Positions 36,859 through 46,569 of a stretch of 64,000 nucleotides of DNA are shown here, piece after piece (the stretch's first letter is position 1; each line of letters begins with the position of its first letter). Origin of the DNA: Pelagomonas calceolata. Its lineage: Eukaryota; Sar; Pelagophyceae; Pelagomonadales; Pelagomonadaceae. A model generated the notes under the pieces. It saw only the letters and a list, made by a program, of their open reading frames with translations. It had not been told where the DNA came from and made no database searches. The position numbers and the translations under genes are program-made. Where the stretch lies: contig CAKKNE010000006.1 in assembly GCA_918797485.1 (NCBI GenBank), forward strand, positions 2,976,001-3,040,000, written 5' to 3'.

Positions 36859-38244
36859 ACCTGGCGTCCCGCAGTTACACGCGCAGACGCGCTGGCGCGA
36901 AACGTCAGGGTCGACCGTGCCGCACGTTGGATTCCCGAACAATTGCGCCCATCCAGACTGCCCCGGATGATAGGTGCAGCCGCTACTATCGACCGAAGTG
37001 CCTGGGCCGGTCGACATGCCGTAGCTGACGCCAAGGTCGTCGAGGATACTCTTGCATGTCTCCAGGCTGGACGCCGCTGCCGTGGTCGCTGCGAGATCGC
37101 ACCCTCCAGAAGACGCACAGGCATCGTCGCAGCTTTGCCCGCCAGTGGCGAGGAAGTAATCGCCGCCGCCGCCGCAGTCGTCGTCGTCGAGGCTATTTTG
37201 GTTGCTGAGGCAGTCTACCCAAGCCGTCTCTTCCGCGGGGCACGCAGACACGCACGCGTCGGGGAGCACCGCGACGTCGCTCGACGTGATCAGGTGGATG
37301 TCGCCGTCCTCCATGGCCTCCATGCACTGACAGTCGTCCTGGCAGTAGCACTCCCCGTCAGGAGTCCAGTCGATGGCCACGAGGTCGGAACCGTACCTAT
37401 CTTCGCACATCGTCCAGCAGGCCGCGGCATCGGACGCGTCGCCAACATACTCGTCCAGGTCGGAGGAGCACCAACCGTTGCCGGTTCCCCAGTCGTTGTA
37501 CATTATTGGCCAGGGCGTTGGCGCAAATGTGTACTCGGCGCCGTGACCACCGGAGTAAAAGCTGCTACAGTCCGTGCCCGTCTCGAGCGAGTGGTCGCAC
37601 GACGCGTCGCACCAGCAGCAGCCACTGGAACCGCTAATGTAGCCCGGGGAATACCAGTAGGCGCCCATGACGTCGCAGGCCGCGTGCCCGATGTCGCAGT
37701 CGACGGTGTGCGTCGTAGCACTGTAGCACGCGCCGTCGCTCTGCGATTCATCGGCGTAGCCTTCCAAGTGACAGTCCGTCCCCGTTTCGGCCGAATGGTC
37801 GCACGTCTCGTCGCAGAAGCAGCAGCCGTCCGAGTCGAGCGCGCCGGCTGCGGACCAGACGTTCGGGGAAGTGCATTGGCCCGCCGTCACGTCACATATC
37901 ACTTGACCCGATGCGGCAATTTTGCAGCTCCCCGCACTCGTGTCGGCGTAGTTGCAGGTGCCGGCGGCCGCCGTCTCCAGCGAGTGGTCGCAGTTCGAGT
38001 CGCAGAGGCAGCAGCCGTCGGAGCCGACAGCACCTTTGGCGTACCAGACGTTGCTAGCCGCCTCGCACTCGGTCTGTGTCAACGAGGGATTCGAGGGGTT
38101 GGCCCCGGGCCGGAAGCAAACAGTGATTTGCGTCGTCGGGTCCATGCAGGCGCCCTGGCTCGCGTACTGGCGGGTGCCATCGCCGACAATATCCGCCGCT
38201 GTAAACGATGCGGTGGCGAGCAGGAAGAGGCCAGCGGCGTGCAT
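35767..38244 (-). CDS. Large Cys-rich type I membrane protein
   Basis: An 825-aa single-exon product with signal peptide (MHAAGLFLLATASFTAA). The ectodomain is built from Cys-rich modules: DGCCLCDSNCDHSLETA, DGCCFCDETCDHSAETG and SGCCWCDASCDHSLETG form three near-identical repeats about 70 residues apart. A WSC/PAN-like region with CYCQDDCQCMEA follows, then an Asp-rich linker, another Cys block and an SEA-like domain (VTGSISLSGITAEDAE, ending VIVDYKIEA, about 570-640). One TM helix (LLILIIVCCVAVFCCLLALG) and a Pro-rich cytosolic tail end the protein. It is most likely a cell-surface or scale/adhesion protein; I know no named family for the whole. Confidence 0.75.
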
Positions 38245-38406
38245 GGGACCCTAGCTCTCGGGAAGGAGTTCAATCGATTGCGAGGGGGGGCAGCCTGCTA
38301 TTGCTGCCAACTGGCGCTATCTCGGTGCGATTACACCAAAGGCAACGGAGGAGGCTCGGCGCGCAGCGGGCACGTGCCACACCCAGGTCATGAGACAAGA
38401 CTGCTA

Positions 38407-38428
38407 GCTAGTGTCTTAGCCCGCTAGC
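38407..38428. promoter_or_regulatory. Palindromic CTAG promoter element
   Basis: GCTAGTGTCTTAG and CCGCTAGC, 163 bp upstream of the Cys-rich membrane protein ATG; the phosphofructokinase gene ends on the other side. Confidence 0.65.
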
Positions 38429-38502
38429 GAGGCAACCCTTCGGAGAGCTCCACAGCACGCCCCCGACGACGCCGCCGACGACACAAACCACCCTTAGGAG
38501 CA

Positions 38503-40212
38503 CTAGTACTCGTCCCCGAAGGACACCGTGCAGCCGCCCGTCGCCGTTTCCGAACGATACAACCCCTCGGCGTCGCACTCGTCGTCCGACGTGACCACCG
38601 CATCAAACGGCGGCTGGCCCGTCGAGAAGAGTAACCTAGTCCACATGCGATCGCGAATCGCCACGATGTTCCTCCGATTCACGACCAAATCCAAAGGAAG
38701 CATCGCCAAGCGCGTGTTGATGTTTCCCACCAAAAAACGGGTATATCCGGCCATCGCACCATGCACGGCGGCATGCGCCAACGACGAACAGTAGACTTGA
38801 TCATACGCGTTCGCGGGGACCGCCCGGATCGCATACGTGGGGTCGACCAAAAAGCACTTGGCCTTCTTGCCCGCGAAGTCGGGGTCCGTATCATATCTGT
38901 CAGCAGCGAAATGTTGAGTGATAACGCTTTTCAGCCAGAGGCCCACGTCCTCATTGAGCGCATTGCCCGAGGCATCAAATTTCACGGACGCCCCCATTTG
39001 AGCTTGTCCAGCGCCCTCCGCGACGACCACGAGAGCGTGGTTATTTTCTCGTAACTTGGCTTCTAAATGGTTCATGATCTCCTCGATCTCAAATGAGGAC
39101 TCCGGGACGAGGCATAGGTCGACATCGCCACTTGCCAAAGTAGCGTGCAGCGCGATGAAGCCCGAATGTCTCCCCATGAGCTTCACGATGCCAATCCCGT
39201 TCGGGCAGGCCTCGGCTTCCGTGTTCGCGGCCTCGATCATCGGGATGGCCGCTTCTACCGCACTCGTGAAGCCGAACGAATTGTCGATCAACGGGACCTG
39301 TGTGGACGCTCTGACGGCCGCATCGACGGCGTCGAGGCGATGTCGCGTCGCCCGACGCCGTCGCGGCGACGACGTTAACTCTGAGAGTCATTCGCGTCTC
39401 GCGATCTCGGCGCCGCGGCCCTCGGAGCGGCCCAAACTCGGCCACGACCTCCGAGCGATGCACGCGACCGTAATGAGAGAGAAACACCTCAATTGAAGGG
39501 CCCTTGAACTTTGACACTGGAGCAGGACGTCGTTGTCAATTGTTTTTGGTACACAACAGACGACGCATTTCTTACCTCTTTTTTGCATTTCGGCGTCGAT
39601 CTTGCAGGCCCCCTTCATGGTGCCATCCCCACCAATCACGAAGAGCATGTTCACTTCATGCGCTTCCAGTGCGTCGCAGATCTTCGACGTGTCGTGGCCG
39701 CCCCTCGATGAACGTAACACGGTGCCGCCCTTGCGCTGGATTTCATACACAAACTTCGAATCCATCTTCACCGCATCTCTTTGCCAATTTTTGAAGCCCG
39801 AGTAGCCGTTCTGCACTCCATAAACTGTGTTCACTCCATACTGTTTTGCTAGGCAGAGATAAAGTTCTCGCACGACCGTGTTCAGGCCGGGACAGACGCC
39901 GCCACACGTCACGATGCACGCTTTAGCTTCATTTTGTTCAAAGACGACCTCTCGTCGCGGCCCCGCCCGATGAAAGAACGTCGCGTCTTCGGAAATCATC
40001 CTACTTCGCGTCGCGGTGACTTGCGACGCGATGAGGGCGTCGTCGTCCACAAAAATGTCTCCCGAAGGTACAAAATGTATCGCTTCCGTGTGCCCTATTG
40101 GTGATGGTGTGGTTGTCACATCAATACGGTCCGCGAGCTTCGGGACCTCGGCGACGCGGATGTTCGGCGCGCTCAGGGCGGCGGCCGTAGCGACGAGCGC
40201 GACGCAGCGCAT
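38503..40212 (-). CDS. ATP-type 6-phosphofructokinase, plant-like (2 exons)
   Basis: Exons 40212-39529 and 39297-38503 join to 492 aa. It phosphorylates fructose 6-phosphate in glycolysis. Motifs: CGGVCPGLNTVV at the start of the fold, GGDGTMKGA (Gly of the ATP-type enzymes), PKTIDND with the catalytic Asp and a Lys before TID as in plant enzymes, and MGRHSGFIA for substrate binding. The intron splits the catalytic block exactly at TIDND. The first 20 residues (MRCVALVATAAALSAPNIRV) look like a signal peptide with an AALSAP end, suggesting a plastid or periplastid location rather than cytosol. Confidence 0.93.
39298..39528 (-). mobile_element. Introner-like intron in phosphofructokinase
   Basis: 231 nt, phase 0. 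The left flank GTCCTGCT and the first exon bases after it GTCCCGTT match at 6 of 8, and the intron ends GTCCACACAG as the TIR family does. Its left terminus (CCAGTGTCAAAG) is only a weak inverted match. It is probably an older, decayed copy. Confidence 0.75.
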
Positions 40213-40427
40213 GTCTTTCGCACGCGATTCGCTTCGTCGACGGCGTTTTAGCTGGCAGAAGGACAGCCTGGTGGCTAGCTTGTGGTGTCTCTGGCGCCTC
40301 CTGGAGCGGTTTGTGCTGCGCAGCTTGGAGTCGGCGATCGATGAATGACTCCGACAGCCCGTGCGTGGCCGTGTATGTCCAAAAACGCCTCCAAACAAGC
40401 GCAGATCCGCACGTTTAAAATCTGATG

Positions 40428-40451
40428 GCTAGCGGCCTGTAAGACACTAGC
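40428..40451. promoter_or_regulatory. Palindromic CTAG promoter element (divergent pair)
   Basis: Arms GCTAGCGG and CACTAGC around CTGTAAGA, identical to the 5157 copy. It lies 216 bp from the phosphofructokinase ATG and 348 bp from the FAM13-like ATG. Nothing else is seen in the 40213-40798 gap. Confidence 0.75.
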
Positions 40452-40798
40452 GAGCAAGAGAATGGTCTCCCTGGCCAGCGAGGGATCGCTCGCGTCGCCC
40501 GGACGACTCCTGCTCGCAGCCGTCGCACTCGACGGTCTCGCGAAGGCGCCGGTTTGGCCAAGGCACTGCCACTGAAAGCCATACGCTGTGGTACCGGTAC
40601 GCGCAGCGAGCAGCCCAACGCACCCCGACGGCAGCGCTCCACGGATTCCGGTCGCCGCGCGCGGGGCAGCCCGTCCGCCGTAGCAGCACTGCGCAGCCCC
40701 CTGGTAAAACTGCTGCAGGAGCGAGACGCCGCCGCAGCGCAGGAGCAGGCAACCCCCTTGTAAGGAGCTAAGCCGCCGCCGCAGCGAGGAGCAGGACG

Positions 40799-41362
40799 AT
40801 GGACCCCCTCAGCCTGCTGGACACGCTGATCGACCCCCTGAGCCTCGCGGCGCGGCCGTCCAATCGGCCGCAATACATTGCAGAAACTGAGCCGCAACAA
40901 ACAACGCGCAAGATCGACCGCAAGCTCGCGGTACGAGCGTGTCGCGTCTTACGGCTCCAAATAAAAGCCTTCGAGGACGCGTTCTCCGAGACGAGTAAAC
41001 GGCGGCCGCGAGGGAGCGACCGGCGGCCGCTCGCGTCGACGTACCGGCAGTACCGGGACTGGAAGCGCTGCATCCGCCACGACGCCGCCGCGGCGATCCA
41101 GTCGTTGTGCCGGAGGCGGCGTGCGAGACCCATGGTCGCGCCGGCACCACGGCCTGTACAGCAGAGCACGATCGCCCAATTGCGACTCGACAAGCGCAAC
41201 ATCAAGAAGAAGCTGCGGGCCTACGACGCGCAATTCATCGCGAAGCACGGACGCTCCCCAACGCGCTTCGAGAAGGAGCCCATCCGCGGCCTCTACGAGC
41301 TCTACTACGGCGCCAAGGAGCGGCTGAGGAAACTATCGGGTGATGAGGATAACTCTAGTTAA
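40799..41362 (+). CDS. FAM13-like domain protein with IQ-like motif
   Basis: A 187-aa protein. The C-terminal 60 residues (AQLRLDKRNIKKKLRAYDAQ, FIAKHGRSPTRFEKEPIRGL, YELYYGAKERLRKL) match the conserved C-terminal domain of FAM13 proteins, which is also found in many protists. An earlier stretch (VRACRVLRLQIKAFEDAFSE through LASTYRQYRDWK) looks like a degenerate first copy, and DAAAAIQSLCRRRRARP between them resembles a calmodulin-binding IQ motif. No catalytic residues are visible. It is convergent with the sirtuin gene, stops overlapping by a few bases. Confidence 0.7.
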   Translation: MDPLSLLDTLIDPLSLAARPSNRPQYIAETEPQQTTRKIDRKLAVRACRVLRLQIKAFEDAFSETSKRRPRGSDRRPLASTYRQYRDWKRCIRHDAAAAIQSLCRRRRARPMVAPAPRPVQQSTIAQLRLDKRNIKKKLRAYDAQFIAKHGRSPTRFEKEPIRGLYELYYGAKERLRKLSGDEDNSS

Positions 41363-43338
41363 TTTTTGGGAGGCGGCGTCACCACACTTCCGTCCGGTTC
41401 TCCTTGCAAATTTGGCGACGAAGCCCGCGTGATGTCATTGGTGGGCGACGCCCTTTGTCTGATGCACTTCCTTTCAAAAGCCCCACCCTCATCATTCGCG
41501 TCGCCGTCGAGCTCCACGAACAACCACCCGCGACCTCGCTTCTCGATGACCGTGGCAATGCGACCGCCGGGCGTCTCGATCGTCTCGACCGGCTTGTTGA
41601 AGACCGCCAGGTTCCTTTGCGAGGGAGAACGCAAATATCTCGATCTTTCAGGAGAAGCCCGCTCCGAAACCTTGCGCAGGTAGCGCCACGAACCGGGTAA
41701 AGCGACGTCCCCATCGGGGTCAAACAGATCCTCGAGCCGCAGGCCCTGCTGGCAGACCCTGGAAGTTTCCGACCAGGCGACATCATACTGGAAGCGCTTC
41801 GCGTTCGGTTTATGTTTGGCGATGCGGCCCATCATCCAGTCCCCGTCGTCGCAGCAGATGATGAGGTACAAGTCGCCGCGCTCCACCGCGCTCTGGCCGA
41901 GCAACGCTGGCGGTCTTCCCAGTTCCGAGTCTTTGACCGCTCGAAAGCCGTCGGGGACCGCGTAGTGCGTGAGAATGATCCTGTCGTCGGTGGACGAAGG
42001 CGCTTCTGAGCTCGATTCAGAAGCATCATCAAGCAAGAACCCGGGCGGCGGCGGCGGCGGCAGCGAGGGCGGCTTCTCCAGGCCTCGCGCTCGTAGTTTC
42101 GACCGCACGGCCTTCTCCAGCTGAGGAAACGACTCGTCACACGTCTGGAGGGCCGTGGCCCGCCGCAATCGCGCCGCGTTCGCCAGCGCGACCGTTTTTT
42201 CGGGTTCGTCGACATTAAAGTTGTAGATCGGGACTCTCCTATCTCTGCACCGTCGCAGAGCCTCCCGCGTCACCTGGACACTAAACGACGTCCCCGCGAA
42301 GACGACCGCGTCGGCGTCGTCCAACCAGCCGTCCCAGGCGTCGGCCTGCGTTCGTGCGACGCTGTTCCGACACGGCCGCGGCTCTCTCGCGAGGCGCGTA
42401 GACTCTCTCGCGAGACGCGTGGACTCTCGCGCGGCGCGTAGACTCTCGCGAGGCGCGTAGACTCTCGCATGGCGCGTGGACTCTCGCGCGGCCGCGTCGA
42501 CGGCGTCGCGGCGACGTGGTCTCACGAAGACGCCATCGCCGCGACCCAACACACACTCTCGAGACGCCATCGCCGCGGCCGCGCGGCGCGTCGAAGAATA
42601 CGTCATAGAAACGCGGCGCAGGCGCAGATCGAAGCGACTCGACGTTCGGACGCCGCGGCGCGCCTCGAAGAAGAAGTGGCTATCGTAGTTCTCGTCAAAC
42701 AAGAGTGATAGTGGTGCGAGAAAAGCGCCACATCTCGGACAGGAGAAGGGCCGCGTGACCGGTTTCCCCTCGTCGCGCCACCAGGCTTGCAACGCTTTCC
42801 GATCTTTGCTTAGTAGGTCGTCGACGCCGTACCACTCCTTGTTCGCCACGGACTCTTCACAACGTTGGCGACCTTCGGTAGCGTCCCCAATGCCGCAGCA
42901 TCTAAATAATCCGGCCCGCCCATGAGCCTCGACGAGCTGCGCGTCCGGCACGCCGCCGCCCACGTGCAAGGCATCGACGTTCTGCGTCACGACCTTGATG
43001 GCCGGCGACAGCTGAGCTAATTCAGCGAGCGCGTCGTGGGCCTTGGTGGGTTTCGCGTCGCGCATTCTTCTAGTTTCGAACGTGGGGAGCCAGAACGCGT
43101 TGTGCCACTCGACGGGGTCCTTCCTTAAAGATTTTCTAGTGCCGTACTGGACGACGTTCTCCTCCCAGACGGCGCCCGCTCCGCTTCTAAAGGCGGGGAT
43201 GCCCGCGCTGACCGACAGACCGGCGCCCGTAATAAATAAAACGTTCCGCCCGTCCGCGATGTGGATCGCGAGCTCGTCGATCAATTCGGCCGGAGGTCTG
43301 GGTACGGCTTCATCCAAGTCGCGCTTCCTCCGCTTCAT
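41359..43338 (-). CDS. Sirtuin-family NAD-dependent deacylase (2 exons)
   Basis: Exons 43338-42664 and 42345-41359 join to 553 aa. SIR2 features: NAD-binding GAGLSVSAGIPAFR, TQNVDALH with the catalytic-site residues, His in VEAHGRAG, zinc Cys pairs (RCCGIGD and FSCPRCGAF) and GTSFSVQVT. The catalytic domain ends near residue 300. After polyproline there is a C-terminal region (about 370-500) containing GDLYLIICCDDGDWMMGRIA and GGRIATVIEKRGRGWLFVELDG, short beta-barrel-like segments that may read chromatin. The 318-nt intron has no stop in frame, so an intron-retained product would add 106 low-complexity residues between FFFE and ADAWDGW; homology argues that it is removed. Confidence 0.88.
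   Translation of the reverse strand: MKRRKRDLDEAVPRPPAELIDELAIHIADGRNVLFITGAGLSVSAGIPAFRSGAGAVWEENVVQYGTRKSLRKDPVEWHNAFWLPTFETRRMRDAKPTKAHDALAELAQLSPAIKVVTQNVDALHVGGGVPDAQLVEAHGRAGLFRCCGIGDATEGRQRCEESVANKEWYGVDDLLSKDRKALQAWWRDEGKPVTRPFSCPRCGAFLAPLSLLFDENYDSHFFFEARRGVRTSSRFDLRLRRVSMTYSSTRRAAAAMASRECVLGRGDGVFVRPRRRDAVDAAARESTRHARVYAPRESLRAARESTRLARESTRLAREPRPCRNSVARTQADAWDGWLDDADAVVFAGTSFSVQVTREALRRCRDRRVPIYNFNVDEPEKTVALANAARLRRATALQTCDESFPQLEKAVRSKLRARGLEKPPSLPPPPPPGFLLDDASESSSEAPSSTDDRIILTHYAVPDGFRAVKDSELGRPPALLGQSAVERGDLYLIICCDDGDWMMGRIAKHKPNAKRFQYDVAWSETSRVCQQGLRLEDLFDPDGDVALPGSWRYLRKVSERASPERSRYLRSPSQRNLAVFNKPVETIETPGGRIATVIEKRGRGWLFVELDGDANDEGGAFERKCIRQRASPTNDITRASSPNLQGEPDGSVVTPPPKN
42346..42663 (-). 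mobile_element. GC-AG introner-like intron with internal tandem repeats
   Basis: 318 nt, phase 0. The donor is GCGCGCCG followed by CGGCGTCC, the 5' signature of the exchanger introns; the acceptor is ACGAACGCAG. It is open in the gene frame (318 = 3 x 106). Confidence 0.7.
42384..42500. repeat. About six tandem units of 17-20 bp in the sirtuin intron
   Basis: Units of the type GGCGCGTAGACTCTCGCGA repeat with small changes. A single unit occurs in the exchanger intron at 19044-19287. Confidence 0.8.
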
Positions 43339-44086
43339 GGCTCGCACCTGCGTTACATAACGTGTGATGTTTGTGTTCCGATGTGACGTCGACTCGGGGA
43401 TGAAACCATTTTTTCGCCTCGCATGCTGCCGCCGTCGTTTGGATCGATGGCCGGGGCGTCATCCTCTTCTCCTTCGCGCTTCCTATCCATTTTACGTTCG
43501 TATATCGCGAGGTATTGGAGATTGAGCCGCCTCAAGCAAACGCTGAAACCAATGCAACTACCGTGCCAAAAGCTGTGAGATTTCGTCAGGACGGAACTGA
43601 AGACAGCGTCGCTGGATGTGCAGCTTCGTTTGTAACGCACTTATGTATACAGTGGCATACTGGCCTATTTGCATTTCGCTCTGCGGCGGCGAGCGAGATG
43701 AGTTTCGGGCAAAAAAGGACGCGTATACAGCGAGGTCTGCATGCGGCACGTCTGGTGCGACCGCTCGCACGAGTGGAGGGTTGATACGTACCCTAGTGTG
43801 CTGAACCTAGTGTGTTACTGCATCCTGGCTTCCAAATAATCTGAAAGCTGCATACGCGGCGCGGAGCGGAATTTGACAGACCCAGCGCTTGCAAAGTGCA
43901 CCGCCAAGCCCTCAGCGCGGCCACAACCAAAAAATCGCGACGTGAATCGGCCCACCGGCCGCGCCAGACGAAAAAAGGGCGCGCCGCTGCCGCGCACCGG
44001 ACGCCGACGCCGCGCGAAGACAGCCGCCGCAAGCCGCCGCCGCGGAATAGCCGCACGCCGCCGCACGCCGACAAGCGAACCGAGCC
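43339..44086. other. Divergent intergenic region
   Basis: Lies between sirtuin and the TIGR01589-type gene. Direct CTAGTGTG half-sites occur near 43793 and 43808 (a degenerate CTAG element). A 45-codon frame (MDRKREGEEDDAP...) just upstream of the sirtuin start could be a leader ORF. No supported gene. Confidence 0.4.
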
Positions 44087-44416
44087 ATGGCCCGCCAGCG
44101 CCAGGCCGGCTCCTACACCTGGACGCAGGTCAAGTCCGTCCAGAACCTCATCGAGCGCTGCCTGAACCAGTACATGACGCAAGCAGAAGTGATCGCTACC
44201 TTACAAGTGCAGGCCGACGTCGACCCGGCCCTGACGTGCTTGGTCTGGTCGAAGCTCGAGGAGGCGAATCCCGACTTTTTTTTGTCGTATGATGTTAGAC
44301 TGAAGCTCAAGGATCAGGTCGTGGCCTTCAACTACCTGGTCGAGCAGCAGACGCGGCTGCTGCAGAAGCTCACGCTGGCGCTGCCGCAGCAAAGTGGCGG
44401 GGGCCTGATGGATTGA
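44087..44416 (+). CDS. Small conserved protein of the plant TIGR01589 (A_thal_3526) type
   Basis: A 109-aa protein, nearly all of it one domain: VQNLIERCLNQYMTQAEVIA, then TLQVQADVDPALTCLVWSKL, ending LEEANPDFFLSYDVRLKLKD. This pattern (VQNLIERCLQLYM...F..LVW.KLEE.N..FF..Y..RL) is the uncharacterised domain conserved in land plants and many protists. All-helical; function unknown. It is preceded by a GCCGCCG-rich leader. Confidence 0.8.
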   Translation: MARQRQAGSYTWTQVKSVQNLIERCLNQYMTQAEVIATLQVQADVDPALTCLVWSKLEEANPDFFLSYDVRLKLKDQVVAFNYLVEQQTRLLQKLTLALPQQSGGGLMD

Positions 44417-44521
44417 TTGTGTAAGAATACCTAAGCTTATGTGCTCGCGGGTCCACAATAATGTTAAACTTACGCGAGATAATGTATTCGGAGTCGGTGC
44501 GCGACGCCGGCCGTGGGGGTA

Positions 44522-45382
44522 CTAAGCCATCCCCCCCGCGACCACCAGAGACGTGCCCGTGATATACGCGGACTCGTCACTCAATAAAAAAGCAACCGCT
44601 TCCACGACCTCCTCGACCTCGCCCAATCTTTTAAGGGGCACGCCACCAATCTTCTTGGCCGCGACCACAGCTGGATCCCGGTCAAAGTAAGGAGACCCCG
44701 ACGCCGCATGTAATTCATTCTGGCGCTTCCACATGAAACCGGACGAGGGACCGATCAAAGCCGGCATGACCGTGTTCACCCTTATGTTGTGAGGTGCCAG
44801 ATCTTTTGAAGCTGTCATGGTCAGGCCGTGGATGGCGGCCTTCGACGCGACGTAGGCGCCCATCGTCGGCGTGCCCCGTAACCCAGCTACGGAGCCCGTC
44901 TGCACGATGGCACCACCACCGTGCGCGGCCATGTTTTTCGCACACGCCTGGAGCACTTGGAATGCCCCCACCACGTTGATGTCCATCACTCTCTGAAAAT
45001 CGTCGCCCGGATAGTCGAGCAACGGCTTCATCGCGCCCTGGTAGCCCGCGTTGTTCCACAGAAGATCAATGCGGCCGCACGCGTCGACGACGGCCTGGAC
45101 TTGCGCCGGGTCTCGCACGTCGCAGGCGCACGTCGTGACGCCGTCTTCATGAATTTGGTCCAGGGCGGCCCGGTTCACGTCCACTAAAACAACTTTGGCG
45201 CCTCGCTCGGCGAAGTAGCGAGCTCCGACGCGTCCGAACGTGCCGCCGCCGCCCGTGATAACAATGGTCTTGCCCTCGAAGCGGCGCCGCTGGCCGCAGG
45301 CGCTCGGCTTGTTATACGACAGCGTTGTCGCCGCCACGCCGAGGCTGCCGAGCTTTTGGAGGGAGCGGAGGGCGGCTGCCAT
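44522..45382 (-). CDS. Short-chain dehydrogenase/reductase, FabG-like
   Basis: A 286-aa classical SDR: cofactor loop TGGGGTFGRVGARYF, Asp in LVDVN (suggesting NAD rather than NADP), NNAG in LLWNNAGYQG, catalytic Ser in VQTGSVAG and YVASK. The C-terminus ITGTSLVVAGGMA is typical of FabG/2,3-dihydro-type dehydrogenases. The first 34 residues are Ala/Arg/Ser-rich without acids (MAAALRSLQKLGSLGVAAT), consistent with a mitochondrial presequence. Substrate unknown. Confidence 0.85.
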   Translation of the reverse strand: MAAALRSLQKLGSLGVAATTLSYNKPSACGQRRRFEGKTIVITGGGGTFGRVGARYFAERGAKVVLVDVNRAALDQIHEDGVTTCACDVRDPAQVQAVVDACGRIDLLWNNAGYQGAMKPLLDYPGDDFQRVMDINVVGAFQVLQACAKNMAAHGGGAIVQTGSVAGLRGTPTMGAYVASKAAIHGLTMTASKDLAPHNIRVNTVMPALIGPSSGFMWKRQNELHAASGSPYFDRDPAVVAAKKIGGVPLKRLGEVEEVVEAVAFLLSDESAYITGTSLVVAGGMA

Positions 45383-45532
45383 GATGCTTTTTTTGTGCGC
45401 GGTCTATGGGTGATTATATTACAGCGGTTGAGCGCTGCTGCACTGGTGGGCGGCGAGTATATTTGAGCACTGGTAGCACTGGAGGTGCCGCAGAAGAGCT
45501 GCCACGGATGAAAATTGCGTAAAAACCAGCAA

Positions 45533-45562
45533 GCTAGCGTGCTGTACAGGTAAGACACTAGC
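45533..45562. promoter_or_regulatory. Palindromic CTAG promoter element (SDR)
   Basis: GCTAGCG, a slightly longer centre with TACAGGTAAGA, and CACTAGC, 151 bp upstream of the SDR ATG. Confidence 0.65.
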
Positions 45563-45579
45563 TAGCCGCAGGGGTAAGG

Positions 45580-46207
45580 GGACTACAGCGATTGTGCTAT
45601 GATGCTGTAGTTACCTTTATCTAGAGCTCCTCACAGGTTCTAGTAGATATCAGAGGCTAGTGGCCTGTATCTTAGGATACTTCCTTCTCCCTCTTAATCT
45701 CCTTTATTCCAATTCTGTCTTCTCAGAGTTGAGGGGGTTCCCACACTCTCACGTTTCAGTGAGAGTTCTTCCTGTTGGCATCTCCGTGTCACATAGACAC
45801 CCGAGAGACCTAGCTACCACAGCTGCATTGTGCACTTGCTGCACCCAGCTCATTAGACACCAACACATACCGAAGCTAATATGGATGAACCTTTGGTTCA
45901 GGGGGAGTACAGCGATTGTGCTATGATGCTGTAGTTACCTTTATCTAGAGCTCCTCACAGGTTCTAGTAGATATCAGAGGCTAGTGGCCTGTATCTTAGG
46001 ATACTTCCTTCTCCCTCTTAATCTCCTTTATTCCAATTCTGTCTTCTCAGAGTTGAGGGGGTTCCCACACTCTCACGTTTCAGTGAGAGTTCTTCCTGTT
46101 GGCATCTCCGTGTCACATAGACACCCGAGAGACCTAGCTACCACAGCTGCATTGTGCACTTGCTGCACCCAGCTCATTAGACACCAACACATACCGAAGC
46201 TAATATC
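45580..46207. repeat. Tandem duplication, about 304-bp unit, 324-bp period
   Basis: 45580-45883 and 45904-46207 are almost identical and separated by about 20 bp. The unit is AT-richer than its surroundings, has no convincing protein and contains a CTAG-like element (GCTAGTGGCCTGTATCTTAG at 45656 and again at 45980). It lies in the 45383-46569 gene desert between the SDR start and the giant receptor's 3' end. Confidence 0.9.
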
Positions 46208-46320
46208 GCTGAAGGGACCGGTAACTAGCCTGAGCCTGAGCGACGCTGCTGCCCCGCGATTCTGCTTAGAAAGAAGTATGTTATGAGCAGAGGTCGCCGT
46301 CGTCACTCCCCAGGGCCCCG

Positions 46321-46347
46321 CCACTAGTCCTAGGCTAGGCTAGCACC
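46321..46347 (-). promoter_or_regulatory. Candidate 3'-end motif (receptor gene)
   Basis: On the minus strand: GGTGCTAG, an extra GCCTAGCCT, then ACTAGTGG, about 225 bp past the receptor stop. It is a lengthened version of the motif at 17401. Confidence 0.4.
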
Positions 46348-46569
46348 GTGCAAGTCGGAAGACACTCTCTAGAGATAGGGCATATTTAGGGCATATTTTC
46401 CTTAGAAACTTTGCAGTGCCCGCCTGGGGCGGCATTGACTTGTGTCTCGAAGGCGATAGAAAGGAGGGATCGAAAATGGGGCGCGTGCTCGCCGTCGGCG
46501 CTAGTCGAGCCGGCCTTCGCCACGACGGCCGCGTGGTCGTTCCCTGTGAACCATCGGCTCCGGAGATAG

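Noticed and set aside
36742-38427. 561-codon plus-strand frame opposite the Cys-rich membrane protein
   Set aside because: Antisense shadow in GC-rich DNA; the minus frame has signal peptide, Cys modules and a TM helix.
42384-42500. Short repeats resembling a CRISPR array
   Set aside because: Units are contiguous with no spacers, and lie inside a eukaryotic intron.
43353-43640. Minus-strand 95-codon frame upstream of the sirtuin
   Set aside because: Could be a leader ORF but shows no similarity; the sirtuin already has a good ATG.
45660-46286. Two identical short frames (MACILGYFLLPLN...) in the tandem duplication
   Set aside because: They overlap the CTAG-type element and have no homology; identity only reflects the DNA duplication.
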